Shown here: in pieces, positions 43,083 to 56,100 of the stretch
Layout of the letters: each line of letters opens with the position of its first letter
Position numbering within the stretch: position 1 is the stretch's first letter
From: Tetrahymena thermophila SB210
Lineage: Eukaryota; Ciliophora; Oligohymenophorea; Hymenostomatida; Tetrahymenidae
NCBI RefSeq assembly: GCF_000189635.1
Contig: NW_002476157.1
Location: 248,001-312,000, forward strand
DNA: 64,000 bases
Direction of reading: 5' to 3'
The notes under the pieces: generated by a model
The model's input: the letters and a program-made list of their open reading frames with translations, nothing else
What the model was told of the DNA's origin: nothing
The model's database searches: none
Made by a program: the position numbers and the translations under genes

Positions 43083-46000
43083 ATGAGCGGGAGTGGAGGA
43101 AAATGCGTAATATGTGGTAAGTAGACTAACTAAAGGTGTTAGGCATGCAAAATACCATATTATTGTTCATAAGAGCATCTTGAACAAGATTGGGGAAATC
43201 ACAAAGAAAAATGCAAATAATATAGAAAAGCTCAATAAGTTAATTCAAGCTAGATTACCGTCAATTCAAATGCTAACAAAGAATAAGTGATAACCAAGTA
43301 AACTTTATATTACATTCGATTTGAATTCTTAATTTGCTTGTTAAAACTCCTAAAACATTAATTTTGTATTAAAAATTTTAGTAGGGAATAAAATGGTATT
43401 ATGAATAATGCATAATTTAATCAAAAGTAGGAATCCAATACACCTAATTTATCTATTTCTTCTAATAATGCAGTCAGTTAACCAAATAATAATTTAGCCT
43501 AAATAAATTCCTCAATGATAAGTTCTAACTAGAATTAGTAAAATTAAGCTACTCTAATATCAACACCAGGAAATATTAAAACAAGCAGATAGTCTAATAA
43601 TGCAGCATTAGTAGACCAATAGAGTCCTTAAATTTCAAACAGTTTTAACTACACGCACAACAATCAAAATAATACAAATTAAAATACTTAAAATATTTAA
43701 ATCAATGGTAACGAAAATATTATTTAGAAGTAGTATTATAAAGACCCTGAAAAATTGTAAAAAGATCGTGAATTATAATAGTTAATGAGTGAGCGCTTAG
43801 CTTTTAGATCAGATGTTGTCAAGCTTTTAGCCAAGTTTAATTACAGCGATGCCCTTATATAAGTAAGAAATCTATGTAAAATAAGTGAATAGATATATCG
43901 TAATGCTAAAAGGTAAGACCAAAATGAATTGTATGAATTATTAGCAGATTAACTTCTAGAAGTTAAGATTATGATCAAAACTTAATCAAGTAATGCTAAC
44001 AAAGAAGCAGGAACAAAACTATAAGATATTTTTCATAAAATTAAGTCATACATGAATGATAACACTTTAAAAAATTATTATTAAGATTTGGAAGTTGAAA
44101 AGAAAAATGAATTCATGAACGAAATTCGTAAAAGGTGTAATTTGATTTCTCTTGTTGCAAATCTATTTTATTCACTTGGACACCAAAATGAGTGTGAAGA
44201 AGCGTATGTTAGATATGTAAAGCTCATAGAAACTGTTATGGGTTAAGATGTAATTCGCTTTTAAAATATATTAATAATTTTTTATTAAAAAATTATTTTT
44301 AATAGGCTTTAGAGACTAGTAATTGTTATTTCTTAATGGGGGTTTACTATCTCTAGCATCGCTATTATATCAAGGCTTTAGCTTGTTTTAAGCGAAGCAT
44401 GAGTATTAGATCTCAAAGACTTACTGAAAGGCATGAGTCTGTTACAGATTGCTAGTACAACATAGGTATAGCTTATAAATAATTAGGTAGAAAATAGAAA
44501 GCTTTGGACTAGCTAGAAAAAACCCTTTTTATACGTAGATAAATTATTGGCCAGAGCAGTTTGCCAGTTGCTCAAACGTTAGAAATATTAGGTAAATTAT
44601 AGTTTATTCATCTTTTTTGTAAATTTAAAATAAAATATAAATAATTTCTCTTTAACTAAATTTATCATAGGAAAAATATACATGGAATCTCCAAGTGATT
44701 ATCCAATAGCTCTTGACAAATTTCAAGAGTGCTACTCAATAAGAAAATCAATCATTAAAGTTAATAAACATCCTGATATGGTAAGAATCTCCCTTCTTAT
44801 TGTGCATTTATACAACTTAATTAAGGCTCAGTTAGCTTAATAAGAGGCTTCACAGCCAACAAAATAAGCTCAATAGCTAAAAGACATTGAGTTGAAAATG
44901 TAAAAGAATGTAATAGATGGAAATATTTAACAATATATTCAAACATAAAAAAATAATCCAGACAGATTCCAAGAACTTTAAAATTAATATGGATTATATA
45001 ATAATGAAATGCAACTAAATGCTTTAAATTAAGCTAATGCAATTTAAAAATAACAAAATCAAGCTAGTTCGTAGGCACTTTTACCAGATAATAGTGTTGA
45101 TGACTTTTTAAAAGGGTAGAATTAATCTTAAAATAATTCCTAAAATGTCTCTGCTACTAACAATAATAATAAAAGTAACTCAGCTAACAGTGCTGTAAAC
45201 TCTGTTATGAATAGTATAATTAAACCTAGCGGTGGGGTTAGTGATAAAAATTATGGGTTCGGACTTTAAAGAGGAAGTGTCGCTAATTCATTTTAATTAA
45301 GGGAAAGAGAAGGTTCGAAACAATCCACGGACTCTAACTCTCCTAGTAAAACTATATAGGAAGAAGAACAATATTAACCTCAGAAAAAAAGTAATTAATC
45401 AGGAAAAAGTAAATCTAAAAAAAGAGTTTCTGAGGAGATATCGGAAGACAGCGATAATTCCGATGAAGATCTACAAGAAAAAAATATCAAAAAGCACCTT
45501 TTAAAATTAAAAGAAAGGACGATCTCTCGTATAACTCATTAGTAATTTTAAGAATTGGTTAATATCAATGAGAAAGTAGCAAGAGAGATGAAAAAAGATC
45601 CAAAGTTTAATCCAAGGGATATGATTATAAATAGTGTCTTTGTTTAAAATATGAAATAGATGGATTATAGAGATATTTGTTAAGATCTAATAGAAATGAA
45701 TCCTTAATATTTTGGCCCCGAGGACTTTTCAGATTTAAGATATTTTGGAACTTCCAACGATGTCAATTCATAGTAAGTAGGAAATACTTAATTTGATTAA
45801 AAAATGAGCAACCAATTTTAGTAGCAGCCATCACCATACGATTATTAGCAATAGAATAATTTCTAAAATTAAAATAGCATGGGCTCTTTTGGCAAATAAA
45901 GTTAATACTAATAAAATGGATTTTATCAAATGTCTGAAGATTATTCCTTCCCTTAAAATTTTCAAAAACCAAGACCTGAATCAAATTCTTTCAAAAAATA

Positions 46001-46334
46001 TTAAGATGAAAGAACAGATATGCAAATGGATCCTAATGAAGACTTTATGGATATTCTTAATAAAAAACCAAGTAACAGGAATCCTTCTCGAGACGGTAAT
46101 TAAAAGTTTGGAGCAAACAATAACTATGGCATCTCAAATTCTAGTAATTAATATAATCAGACAACAACAACTGCTACAAAAAATGTCAGAATAGCAAGCT
46201 AAGAAGTCTACTAATATAACAACTAAAAACGAGACTTTGAGAGTGAAAATGTTGAAACACCACCTTTAGGTAGATTTATGTCAGAAGAAAATACTAATAA
46301 AATTCTTTAAGGACTCAGTAAATTAAAATAATGA
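43083..46334 (+). CDS. MYND zinc finger + TPR protein
   Basis: Residues 8-44 form a MYND finger: C8, C11, C19, C22, C28, H32, H40, C44 (CVICGKQTNQRCQACKIPYY then CSQEHLEQDWGNHKEKC), with His at the sixth ligand where Cys is more usual. MYND fingers bind proline-rich peptides. A Ser/Asn-rich linker leads to helical tetratricopeptide-type repeats around 44100-44830 (NLFYSLGHQNECEEAYVRYV, YFLMGVYYLQHRYYIKALAC, YNIGIAYKQLGRKQKALDQL, YPIALDKFQECYSIRKSII), a kinesin-light-chain-like pattern. The C-terminal 450 or so residues are low-complexity Gln/Asn/Ser with an acidic-basic patch (KKRVSEEISEDSDNSDEDLQ). Introns: 43298-43381, 44250-44305 and 44592-44670. It ends QGLSKLKQ, TGA at 46332. Likely a scaffold; the partner is unknown. 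Confidence 0.87.
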
Positions 46335-46410
46335 TTTTTATTATTGAAAATATTTAAAATATTTAATAAATTAAGTAAACAAACAAAAACTAAAATAAAA
46401 GTAAAGATGA

Positions 46411-46427
46411 GCTAACTGCAAGTTAGC
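46411..46427. repeat. perfect hairpin, 7-bp stem
   Basis: GCTAACT-GCA-AGTTAGC: a 7-bp perfect inverted repeat with a 3-base loop, about 80 bases after the MYND gene stop. Probably in its 3' UTR. Confidence 0.8.
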
Positions 46428-46430
46428 AAG

Positions 46431-46461
46431 AATCAATTTATAATTAAACTATAAATTGATT
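46431..46461. repeat. perfect hairpin, 12-bp stem
   Basis: AATCAATTTATA and TATAAATTGATT form a perfect 12-bp stem around a 7-base loop (ATTAAAC), starting three bases after the first hairpin. AT-rich stems arise by chance more easily, but the tandem placement is notable. Confidence 0.8.
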
Positions 46462-47433
46462 TTATAATATTTTATTTCAAAACAAACAGATTTTATTTTA
46501 AAGTTTAAAAATTGTCTGCCTATCATCAGCTGTTGATTGATTGATTGAATTACAAATTTAACTTTAATTTGTATAATAAAATTGTATAAATTGTAATCTA
46601 TTCATATTAAATAAAATTAATTTTTCTAACTATAAAATCTAATAAATAATCTCTAAGAAATTTCTTTCATCTTCTTCACACGCGATTCTCTCAATTCCTA
46701 ACAGCCGCTCAGTCCTATACCCATCTCTCACTCACTCAATTAGATCTGATTTAAAAATAATTTATGATGGATAAAGTAATTAAAAGGTTATTTTAATTTA
46801 TCATTTTAATTTATTTAATAATTTTAAAAATTAAAAAATCTCATCTTAGCCAAGAGATAATAAATAAATTTTTTAAAAATGCTAATATAGAGCATTCTTA
46901 TGATTAGTGAATGAGAGCGGACATGAGTAGTTTTTATTTTTATTTAGGAAGCCTTTTAATAAAGTTAATGATTTAAAAATTTTGATTGGTTGATTGATTT
47001 ATTTTTTTATTTTTGCAAAATAAAATTAATTAAATTAACTATTAAAATTAATAATAAATAAACCCAATTTAAAATAATTATTTGTGAATTTAACAATAAA
47101 TTTGAGATAACTTTAGCGTTTAAATCTTAAACTAGCTTAGATATTAATTTCCGTTCACACTTCTACTTAGTTTAAATAAAACGTTTTGATCAATCCTAAA
47201 ATGCTGTGTTGGTGAGAGATGTTTATTGAAGGAGAGAGGAGAGATTGTTATTAGAGTTTATGGGTTGATGATAGGACAGACAATTTTAAGCATCTAATAA
47301 TTTTTATTTTGTTTACAAAGTAGCAAAAGCATTCAACAAAAAATTGCTTGATAATTTGTTCTAAATAATTAAAAATTATCTATCTATTTTATTTTTTTGA
47401 AATAATTTTTAATAATTATATGCAAACATAGGG

Positions 47434-49770
47434 ATGTCGACTCCGATAAAGTCTGTAACTCTATCATAAGTAAGCTCTAATTAAAACCTCAACCAATCTC
47501 CAACAACTTCTCCACCTTAATTGGCATAACCTGAAAAACTAGATCCAAACTATTAAACTAATTAGTAATTCCCTCCTACACATTATAGCACTTAAAATAG
47601 CTAACAAAGCTAGTTAATCTAAATGTAACAAGTTCAATATGATGATAATTTAAAATAAAATAAAAATGATTTTGTGAGCAACAAAGAGTAAAATTTCAAC
47701 GAAAATAAATAGAATAAATAATAATAGCAATTATAAAATAATATTTAAATTAACCACACATAAAATATTCCAAATTCAAATTAATTTATTGTGAGCAATT
47801 AAGAGTTAAATCTAAACGAAAATAAATAGAATAAATAATAATAATAATAAAATTAAAGTAATATTTAAAATAGCAACATATAACAAGTTCCAAATACAAA
47901 TCAGACTTCTTCACCTGAGAGATAACAAATCTAATAAGATAAAAAAATTTAATAGGAATTAATAGGTCTAAAGCAAGAATAGATTAATATGCTAGAATCT
48001 CAAAAATCTGCAGTTGCATAAGAGAAAGAAAAGTTATAATTAAGAAATAGCTAATTAGAGAAAGAGAAAAAATAATAAATTTAAGAAATTAACATTTTAA
48101 GTGAGTAACTTCGCTCAAAGACTAACACTCAAACTCAACAAACAATCTTAGAGGAATCTATTCGTAGAAAAACAAACCAACTATAATAAATAAATTAATA
48201 AATTGAAATTCAAAATGATAAATAAAAATAATTAGAAAATAAATCTCAGTAAGAAAATTAAGAATAAATTGAAAAATTAAAGCAATATGAACAAAAAATA
48301 AAAGAATTAGAAGAAAAATTAAAACAAAAAGAGTTGGAATCTTAATCAGCTTCAAAATAAAATAGCTAGATAAAATAGACTAACGAATAGTAAAGTCTAG
48401 TATAAAGTATCCCAAAACCACCTATGTTTATACCTCCTCCACCGCCTCCTTTAAATATTAATATTCCTTCAGCACCTCCATTGATTCCATCTATTCCAGG
48501 TGCTCCTATACCTCCTGCTATAGGACTACCAGTTCCCCCTCCTTTAGGACTCCCTTTTCCACCTCCATTATCAATGTAAATAGTGTAACCAAAATCAAAA
48601 ACTAAACCTCTCTACTGCGATCCTGTAGAATAAATTTAAAACACATTGTGGGCTGATGTGAAAGAAATACAAACTATAAAATTTGAAGACTTAGAAGAAA
48701 AATTTTCAAAAGAAAATAATTAAAATTAGCTTAAAAAGTAGATGACAGAAAAAACTCCCTCTTAAAAATATTTAGAAATTATTAACAAAAATTAGGCTTA
48801 AGGGTAATTTAATAATAAAAAAAAATCATTATTTAAGCCAGAAAAAGAAGGAAATTTAAATATCGAGTTTAAATAATTTTTAAAGAAAGGTTCAGTAGAT
48901 GAACTTATACAGGGATTTTAAAAGCTAAATGAAAATTTAATAACAGAAGAGGATTGTTAAAAAATCCTCAAACTTTTAAATAATTAAGAAGATATTAGGA
49001 ATTTTGAAGAATTCTAAGGAGATCGTTCAACAATTGATAACCTTTCACAATTTGTGTTAGGAGTATTAGGAATAGGTAATATTCGCCACAGGTTGATCTA
49101 TTTTATTTTTAAAAAAGAATTTTAACAAAGATATTAAGAATCACTAGAGCATTTAAACTAATTGTTAAAAACTTCTAATGCTGTTTTACAAAGTAACTCG
49201 ATAAAAGCTTTTCTTTTCTAAGCTTTGGAATTAAGTAAAGAAATGAACAAAGGAGGCCCGAAAGAAAATATCAAAGGTTTAAAATTATAAACGATAATAG
49301 ATTTAAAATAGCAAAAAAGTACTGACAAAAGCACAGATATTTTACAATACCTTGTCACTAAAACATACCATTAAAAACCAGAATATCTCAGCTTTGTTGA
49401 TGAACTTTCGCCTTTACTAAATCAGACTAAAAATTATGATATTTAAGAGGAAACTAATTAAGCGAAGTAAATGATTGATAAATTTACAAAACTTGGTATT
49501 AAATTAAAAGAATTAACAAATGATGAAAACATAGATGCAGATTTCTACAATTTTTTCTAACCATTTTACTAATAAAACCATGAAAAAATAGTTGAACTCG
49601 AGCAGGTACTCTCTCAAACAAAATCTTAGCATTAAAAGTGTTTAGAGCGTTTTGGTGAAACTAACGATAAATAAAAATCTAATGAATTTTACAAAACAAT
49701 GCTAGCAATATGTGAAATGGTTAAAAATGAAATACCTAATAAAATTTATAAATCTTTAAGGCAAAGTTGA
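47434..49770 (+). CDS. formin (FH1-FH2 actin nucleator)
   Basis: Formins nucleate and elongate unbranched actin filaments. Intronless frame of 778 residues, TGA at 49768. Residues 1-165 are Gln/Asn-rich and disordered with an internal 39-residue duplication. Next is a coiled coil (ELIGLKQEQINMLESQKSAV to YEQKIKELEEKLKQKELESQ). A compact FH1 follows (about 48420-48575: MFIPPPPPPLNI, APIPPAIGLPVPPPLGLPFP), with profilin-binding poly-Pro. The FH2 starts near KPLYCDPVEQIQNTLWADVK and contains LSQFVLGVLGIGNIRHRLIY, KAFLFQALELSKEMN, GLKLQTIIDLKQQKSTDKST and ILQYLVTKTYHQKPEYLSF, the diagnostic G-x-x-L-x-x-L-x-x-x-K-S-T-D region. No N-terminal GTPase-binding/FH3 domain or C-terminal DAD is recognisable, so Rho-type autoinhibition is doubtful. 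The start at 47434 is preceded by an out-of-frame ATG at 47420. Confidence 0.95.
47671..47905 (+). repeat. in-frame 117-bp tandem duplication inside the formin gene
   Basis: Two units, starting at GTGAGC (47674) and GTGAGC (47791), share GAAAATAAATAGAATAAATA and nearby sequence. Each encodes about 39 residues with the shared core ENKQNKQQQQ. The period is a multiple of three, so the frame is kept. Confidence 0.85.
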
Positions 49771-50143
49771 TACAAATTACTTCATTAAATACCTATTTAT
49801 TTGTCTATCTACATATATATCTATCTATTTATCTATCTATCTACTATTCTATTTATCAATTTTCTCATATCTTTGTTAGTAGTAAGGAGAAGCTTATTTT
49901 AGTGATACAATTTATAAATTTAAAAATTAATTTCATTAAATTTATTATTAATTTTTTTATTACATCTTTTTTTAATAATACAAGAGTTTAAAATTAATAA
50001 TTTCAAAATATTTAGTTAAAAAAATTCATAATTAGTAGTGTTAAATATAGGTATTAATCAAAAATGTATTTTTTTAAAGTATCAGAATAAAAAAATTGCT
50101 TATAAAAAAATAATTACATATAAGATTTAAATATATTTTTTAT
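49771..50143. other. convergent intergenic with TATC microsatellite
   Basis: Short spacer between the formin stop and the stop of the giant membrane protein. It starts with TATC/TATT repeats and is otherwise AT-rich. An apparent plus-strand frame here (LHIYLSIYLSIYYSIYQ) is only translated microsatellite. Confidence 0.7.
49791..49857. repeat. imperfect (TATC)n microsatellite
   Basis: Repeated CTAT/TATC tetranucleotides with interruptions (TCTATCTATTTATCTATCTA at the core), directly after the formin gene. Confidence 0.85.
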
Positions 50144-53100
50144 TCATTCTAAATTAATTATTTGGAAATCCTTTTATTCATTTTGAGTAACCAATTACAA
50201 CTAATCATTTTAATTTTAACTTGAAGTTTAATCTTCTTTGAGTTGATCTTTGTTATCCTTATTATTGATTAAATTAAAATCATCTAATTAAGTCTCATCT
50301 CTTTATTCTTGAGGAGTACCTGGGATAAGGCTAGGAGTTTATTGCATTTGAGAAAATAATCCTAAATTTAATTTTTATAATATTGTATTTAAATCCTTTC
50401 TAATTGTATAGTTTAATTAATTTTAAGTATAAAATTATGTAATACTTTATTAATCTGGTGAGTCTTGAATAAAATTAGGTCTATTTAATTTTAAATCTTA
50501 ATCAATCTTACTATTTCCTATTAATAAATTTAATTTAAAAAAATGAAATAATGTTCAAATTAACATTTGTTTTTTACTTTTCTTTATAAAAATTTGCTCA
50601 GCTTCTGCATTATTTACTTTGTTATATTGCAACTAATTCGATGTTAAATTACTAAATATAGAATTTTTAGATTAAAAATCTTCTTCTTCTTATTTTTTAA
50701 TAGTAATGTCTTAATTAGTTTTCTTTTTTGGTTTCAAATGAGTAGCTTTAGTATAAATTCTTAATACCTTCCATAAATAATATATCCTATCTTTAGGGAC
50801 TTAAGGTATCTTTGATTTAAAATTTAAGTAAACACACGTAATTAAAATAATAAATTTACATTTAAGTATCTCGCTATTTTAGGATGCTATATAGAAAATT
50901 GAACTAGTTTATCACCTATTTTTGCTTCTAATTTTTAAGTATAGCCAGAAATTAATATTCTAATTAATCTAATGACTAGAACGAAATTTATTGAAAACAA
51001 AATTATGTATCCAAACCAGACTAGGTAAGCAAAAGGATTGCTTAATATAAACATAGATATAATTATAGAGGCCATGACTGTCAGGTTTAAATTCAAATCT
51101 AAATCATTAAATCTTTTTTCTAAATAAGGCTAATATTTTATTTGCAATTTTATATATATAAAAAGCACAAAAATGACGAAAAATCCTTTAATTATATTGT
51201 AGCTATCATAAATATTGATAAAAAAAGTTATAAATGTCTTTTGATAAACTTTTACTAGTTCCCAAAAGTAAGAATTCTTTTTATATTCTGTATAAAGGAA
51301 TCCAAATTTATATTACATATCTATTTTATTCAGCTTTATATGATAGGTAAAAAAGAATTAACTATTAAAATTATAATATGAATAAATTACTTTTTCTCTG
51401 TTTTTGTACATACTTCTAAACAAATACAAAGGTACTAAAAACACCCAAAGTGCTAAAGTAGGAAGAATAAAAAGTAAAATATACTTTATATGCTATCCAG
51501 TATAACATATCTCTGATACATTTGATTTTATGTACAGTATTCCTGATATTTATCTTTATTGATTAATACAAAAAAATTTTAGAGTTTTATAAATTTTAAA
51601 TTTTATTTTAATCTCTTTTTTATTAAATGAAAAATTTATTGTATCAAATAATTTTTTCTAAAATTTTAATTCATAAAAATAATTCATGATTCTTTAATTT
51701 AGCTTGAAGCAGTTTTTTCTTTAAAAGAAAATATTTTTATTGAAATCAAAAGAAAATTAAGAAAAATAATAAGTGAATTTAAATATTATTTAAATATAAA
51801 AATAAACAATTTGTTACCTGCAAGACATAGTTTGTATGTTTTGCTTCACTATTGAGGGTTGCATAGAGATATAAATATAAATAAAAGCTATCCAGGCAAT
51901 TACTGCTCTGCTTTTGATTTTTCTAATCTTTTAGTATACATAATGCCCAATCAAATAAGAAAGAACATAAAAAAGCGGCATTAATTATGACCACATCAAT
52001 CTAAAATATGTCATTGGTATATTTCCAGATATCTTATAAAGACCGCAATCCATGCTAAAGCTCATTTGTTAGACTGGATCTCCAACATTAATAGTTATAT
52101 CACTAATTCCTGGGGGTAACTGCAAATTAAAAGTACTAATAACTACTATCAATTGAAGATATGTAGTAAATAATTTAATAATTATTCCTACAGATTCTGT
52201 GCTTTATTTTGCACTTTTTTGAATAAAACCAATTTACTAAAAATAAAATGTAATTATGTAAGAGTCCAAAAGAGCTTTTGTGCTTTTAACAGAAAATAAA
52301 ATGGCTATCAAGGTATAAATTGTTAAACCAACCATTTTTAGTGTGTTATTTGAAGTGTCTCTACATTTACCGCAACTAAATTGATTACTGTTTGAGTAGC
52401 TTTCAAGCCAAAATCTAGCACTTATATCACAAACTTCACAAAGAGCTCCTATATGACCTTCTTAGCAAAGCTAATCGCCTACTCCTTTACCACCAATACA
52501 ATTAGATTATTAATTCGAACATTCTTCAATTAAGTCTGAATCTTTTGAAGGACGCCAATATCCAGACTGCAAATTTAGAACGCTTCCACCAGGACAGCTT
52601 TTAACTCCTATCTTTGGGCAATCTAAGCAGCTTGTTGAATTTGATACTATGCTATAAGTAGTATTTGCACATAAAAAACATTATCCACTAGTTACTATAA
52701 ATGATTCACCAATTATACAATCCCTCATATTAATAATTAGAGGAAGATAAAAACTATTATCTATACCAGTTAGTTGCCCATTAACATCAAATACAGGAAG
52801 TTATATGATTGATGATTACAGTTTTACAAGTAATTAAGATAAAGGTTATTATTAAAATAAGACATCTTTAAGATAAAATCCTCCTATAATTGCATCATAA
52901 TTAACCTTTGAAGTTCCAGAAATCTATGCATTTGAAGGTACACTGCTAGATCCATAATTTAATGATACTGTTAATGTGGCAGTTTGACCTGTATCTAGTT
53001 TTTATATATTACCGTCTTTACCAGTTAAGTAAACAAAAAGTTCTTAATCAGTTGAAACACCAGGAGACCAAGAATTAAGCACAACTGCATTTTAGGAAGC

Positions 53101-56100
53101 ATCAAAAGGTATATATTTTCTATTCTGATAAACTTTCAGGCCTACAGGATAGCTAGTTATATCGCTTCCAGACTTAGACGCAGTATTTCCACTTACAACA
53201 GAATTTTTCTATAATTAAGGGAACGCTTTTTAATTAAAAAGTGTAAATAAAATAAAATCTATTTATTTATTTATTAAATTAAAAAATTTACTTCCTATAA
53301 TCTTTATTCCTCCTCCGTATTGAGCTTAATTGAGCTTAACAGTTGATTATTACAATATTAGGGTATTAGGATTGCTTTCGCTTGTAAGAAAATAAATTGC
53401 GCCACCTTGTTCTGCTATATTTTACTCAAAATCACATTGTACTAGCATTAAGTTATTGTATGCTATATACAATCCACCTCCTTAAATTGCTGTATTCCCT
53501 TTAAATGTAACACCTGTGAGTGTAAATAATGTACCTGAAGTTTTTTATACAGCATTTAATATTCTAGAACTAGCTAAAGCGCTTCCTCCAAGATATAAAA
53601 CTCCGAAGTTTGAGGTGTTAATTTTAAATATCCCTCCTTAAAACTAAACTGCTTTACTACTAGATTGTATACCAATTATTCCCTGCAAACATTTAGTGCA
53701 GATAACATTCTCCACATCAATATTAGTTATTTAAATGTTTGTTGTAGGACTTTCTACCAAAAAAAAATTATTAAATGCTGTCAAAGTATAATTTGTTAAA
53801 AAAAACAATTCTTAATTAGATATTTAGCAATCAGTACATTCACTCAAATTTTAAATTTTAAGGTCAGCAATAGAACTAATTTATTGTTTATAGATATAAA
53901 CTAAAGGTGTGAAACGAAAATTTGAATTTGAAAAAGTGTTAGAATCAAATTAAACAATTCCTCCAGTAACGTATATGAGTCCTTATAAATAGTTGACATT
54001 CTGAAAGTTATTTGATAAAAATTAGACAAATCCTCCTTAAACGTAAATAATGTAAAATTGTTAAATAACTTATAAAATATCTATAGATGCATTTAAGAAA
54101 TTATTATATGCAAAAATCATATCTGTCACTTCTAATGAAGAACTATAAATGTTTTGATTAAAATATAACGTTTGGCTCTATTTATTAAGTTTAACTAATT
54201 AAATTTATTTAAAAAAATTTTGTTAATTTATTGAAATATATAAAATTTGAAAGAAATACTATTCAGAATACTTCCAGAAGGAGCAAAAACATTGCTAATT
54301 ATATTGCTTGTTATACTAGTTGAACAGCTTGCCTAGCCACAAGTTAATTATAGCACAGCCCCTTACTTATAGGCAAATATATTTTTAAAAGTGCATTATT
54401 ATATTGTTAATGTAATAGAGGTAGTACCATCAATAAAAATAGCTCCACCTACTCCTGTAGAATATTGATTCATTGAAGTAGTAATATCGTGAAATTAACT
54501 AGAAATGATACTTACCAATACACTTGAAGAGAAAGTTTTAATATATATTGCTCCACCTTAATCAGAAACAGAATTAGAAAATGAACTCTAGATAATCATA
54601 ACCTGCCTAGCTTATAGATTTAAAAAGCCTCCATTATAATAAAAAATATTTTGCTATTGCCCTTAATTTGCTTGATCGTACGTTGAGCCAGCAGTAGCAA
54701 ATACCTAACCATTAAATAATATTCCATTTTGAATCTATGGTTAGGAATTACAGTTTTATAAAATATTTCTAATTAAGACTAAAGAAGAAAGATTAGAATC
54801 TTAATTAATAAATGTTGATGATGCTTGTAAAAGAGAGTATTAGTAAGTAAATATTCTAATATCTGTAGCTGAAACATCCACTAATAAATTTCTATATCTG
54901 ATATTTGTATTAAAATAAAATATACTAGATACTATATTAGAGTCCAAAACATAAGTATTCATATTGCTAAAAGTACACTAATTAAAAACGACTGTTGTCT
55001 AAGACTTTAAATCTAATTAATCGAATTAATTAGCATTTTATGTTATAAATTAAGCTATATTATCATTTAATTGTTCAGGGAGTAAATTAGGATCTCTTTA
55101 ATCATGTTAAAACCAAAAAAGTGCCTTTATTATAAAATTTTTTGATATAAGTATGGCTGTAAGATAAAATAAAGTTTAATTATTGATTAGTGTGTACTGT
55201 CTATATTCTTTTTCTTTTCTTTTTTTTTTAATCTTTCTAATGAAATTTAATTCGTTATTAAAAAAAATTTTGTAGCTTTCTTAAATAAAAGTTGAGATAT
55301 TTTTATTATTTTTAATTTTAAGAAAGCTAAAAATTTTTTTTTTTTCTGAAAAAGGTAAAATATTTTTTAAATAAAATAGCTTAAATTTTTTTCAATCATG
55401 TAAGAAACATAATTTGCTTCTCCAATTTATTTTATGAGTGCCAAAAATATTTATTCTTCTAAAAATTATAATATTTTTTGCATGTGAGTAATAATTGTTT
55501 TATCAAATGAATTAAATTTATTTTACTCTGTCTATGATGCATTGATATTAGAATTACCAACCAGTTACATAAAGCCTAGTCCTTAAATTTTTGATGTAAA
55601 GAATTGTTCCATGAAATTAGTTCAAATTTAAATTTGAATTATTTATATTTGAGTCCATTTAACAAATAATTGGATATTATGTGTTCAAAACACTTCCTTA
55701 TAAAAGAGAAATTTAATCACATTATTAAGCAAAGATAAAACCTAGACCAAGATAGTTTTATACTGTGATAATATTAAAAGTAATTTGCTTAATATTATTA
55801 AAGTAAAATAGATAGTTTGATGGGCTATCTCCAATACAATCTAATTTTAAAAATTAAGTTACTAATAAATAATTATTGAAAATTATGAAATTTACTGCTA
55901 ATTTAAGAATTTGTAAATAGTACAACTCCTCTAACATTATAGCTATTTTAATAACTATTAAGTTTCATGATTATACCATTAACTCCAGTGAAAGATATGT
56001 CAGAGATAGTAAGCTAATCAATAACTATACTAGGAGAGGCTGCAGAAGGACTTGAAGATGGGTAAGAAAATAGAATAATATTTGTAAACTAAATTTATTA

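Larger units (their letters stand above)
46335..47433. other. structured intergenic region between MYND and formin genes
   Basis: About 1.1 kb on the same strand as both flanking genes. Besides two adjacent hairpins (46411-46461) it has islands that are clearly less AT-rich than any other spacer here: 46676-46740 (pyrimidine-rich, CACGCGATTCTC, CATCTCTCACTCACTC), 46905-46930 (AGTGAATGAGAGCGGACATG) and 47205-47280 (GGTGAGAGATG, GGAGAGAGGAGAG). The first island matches the other two in inverted orientation over 10-12 bases. No coding frame fits; a non-coding RNA or the formin promoter/5' UTR are the alternatives. Confidence 0.6.

Noticed and set aside
45889-46194. Plus-strand frame of 101 codons in a second frame
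   Set aside because: It overlaps the Gln-rich tail of the MYND-TPR protein in another frame; the tail's own frame runs unbroken to its TGA.
46840-46865. CATCTTAGCCAAGAGATAA on the plus strand, whose reverse complement recalls the TTGGCTAAGAT start of U2 snRNA
   Set aside because: The match ends after about ten bases; the U2 branch-site-recognition and Sm-site sequences are absent downstream.
49767-49991. Plus-strand frame of 74 codons rich in Ile/Tyr/Leu/Ser
   Set aside because: It is translated TATC microsatellite plus AT-rich spacer, with no conserved character.
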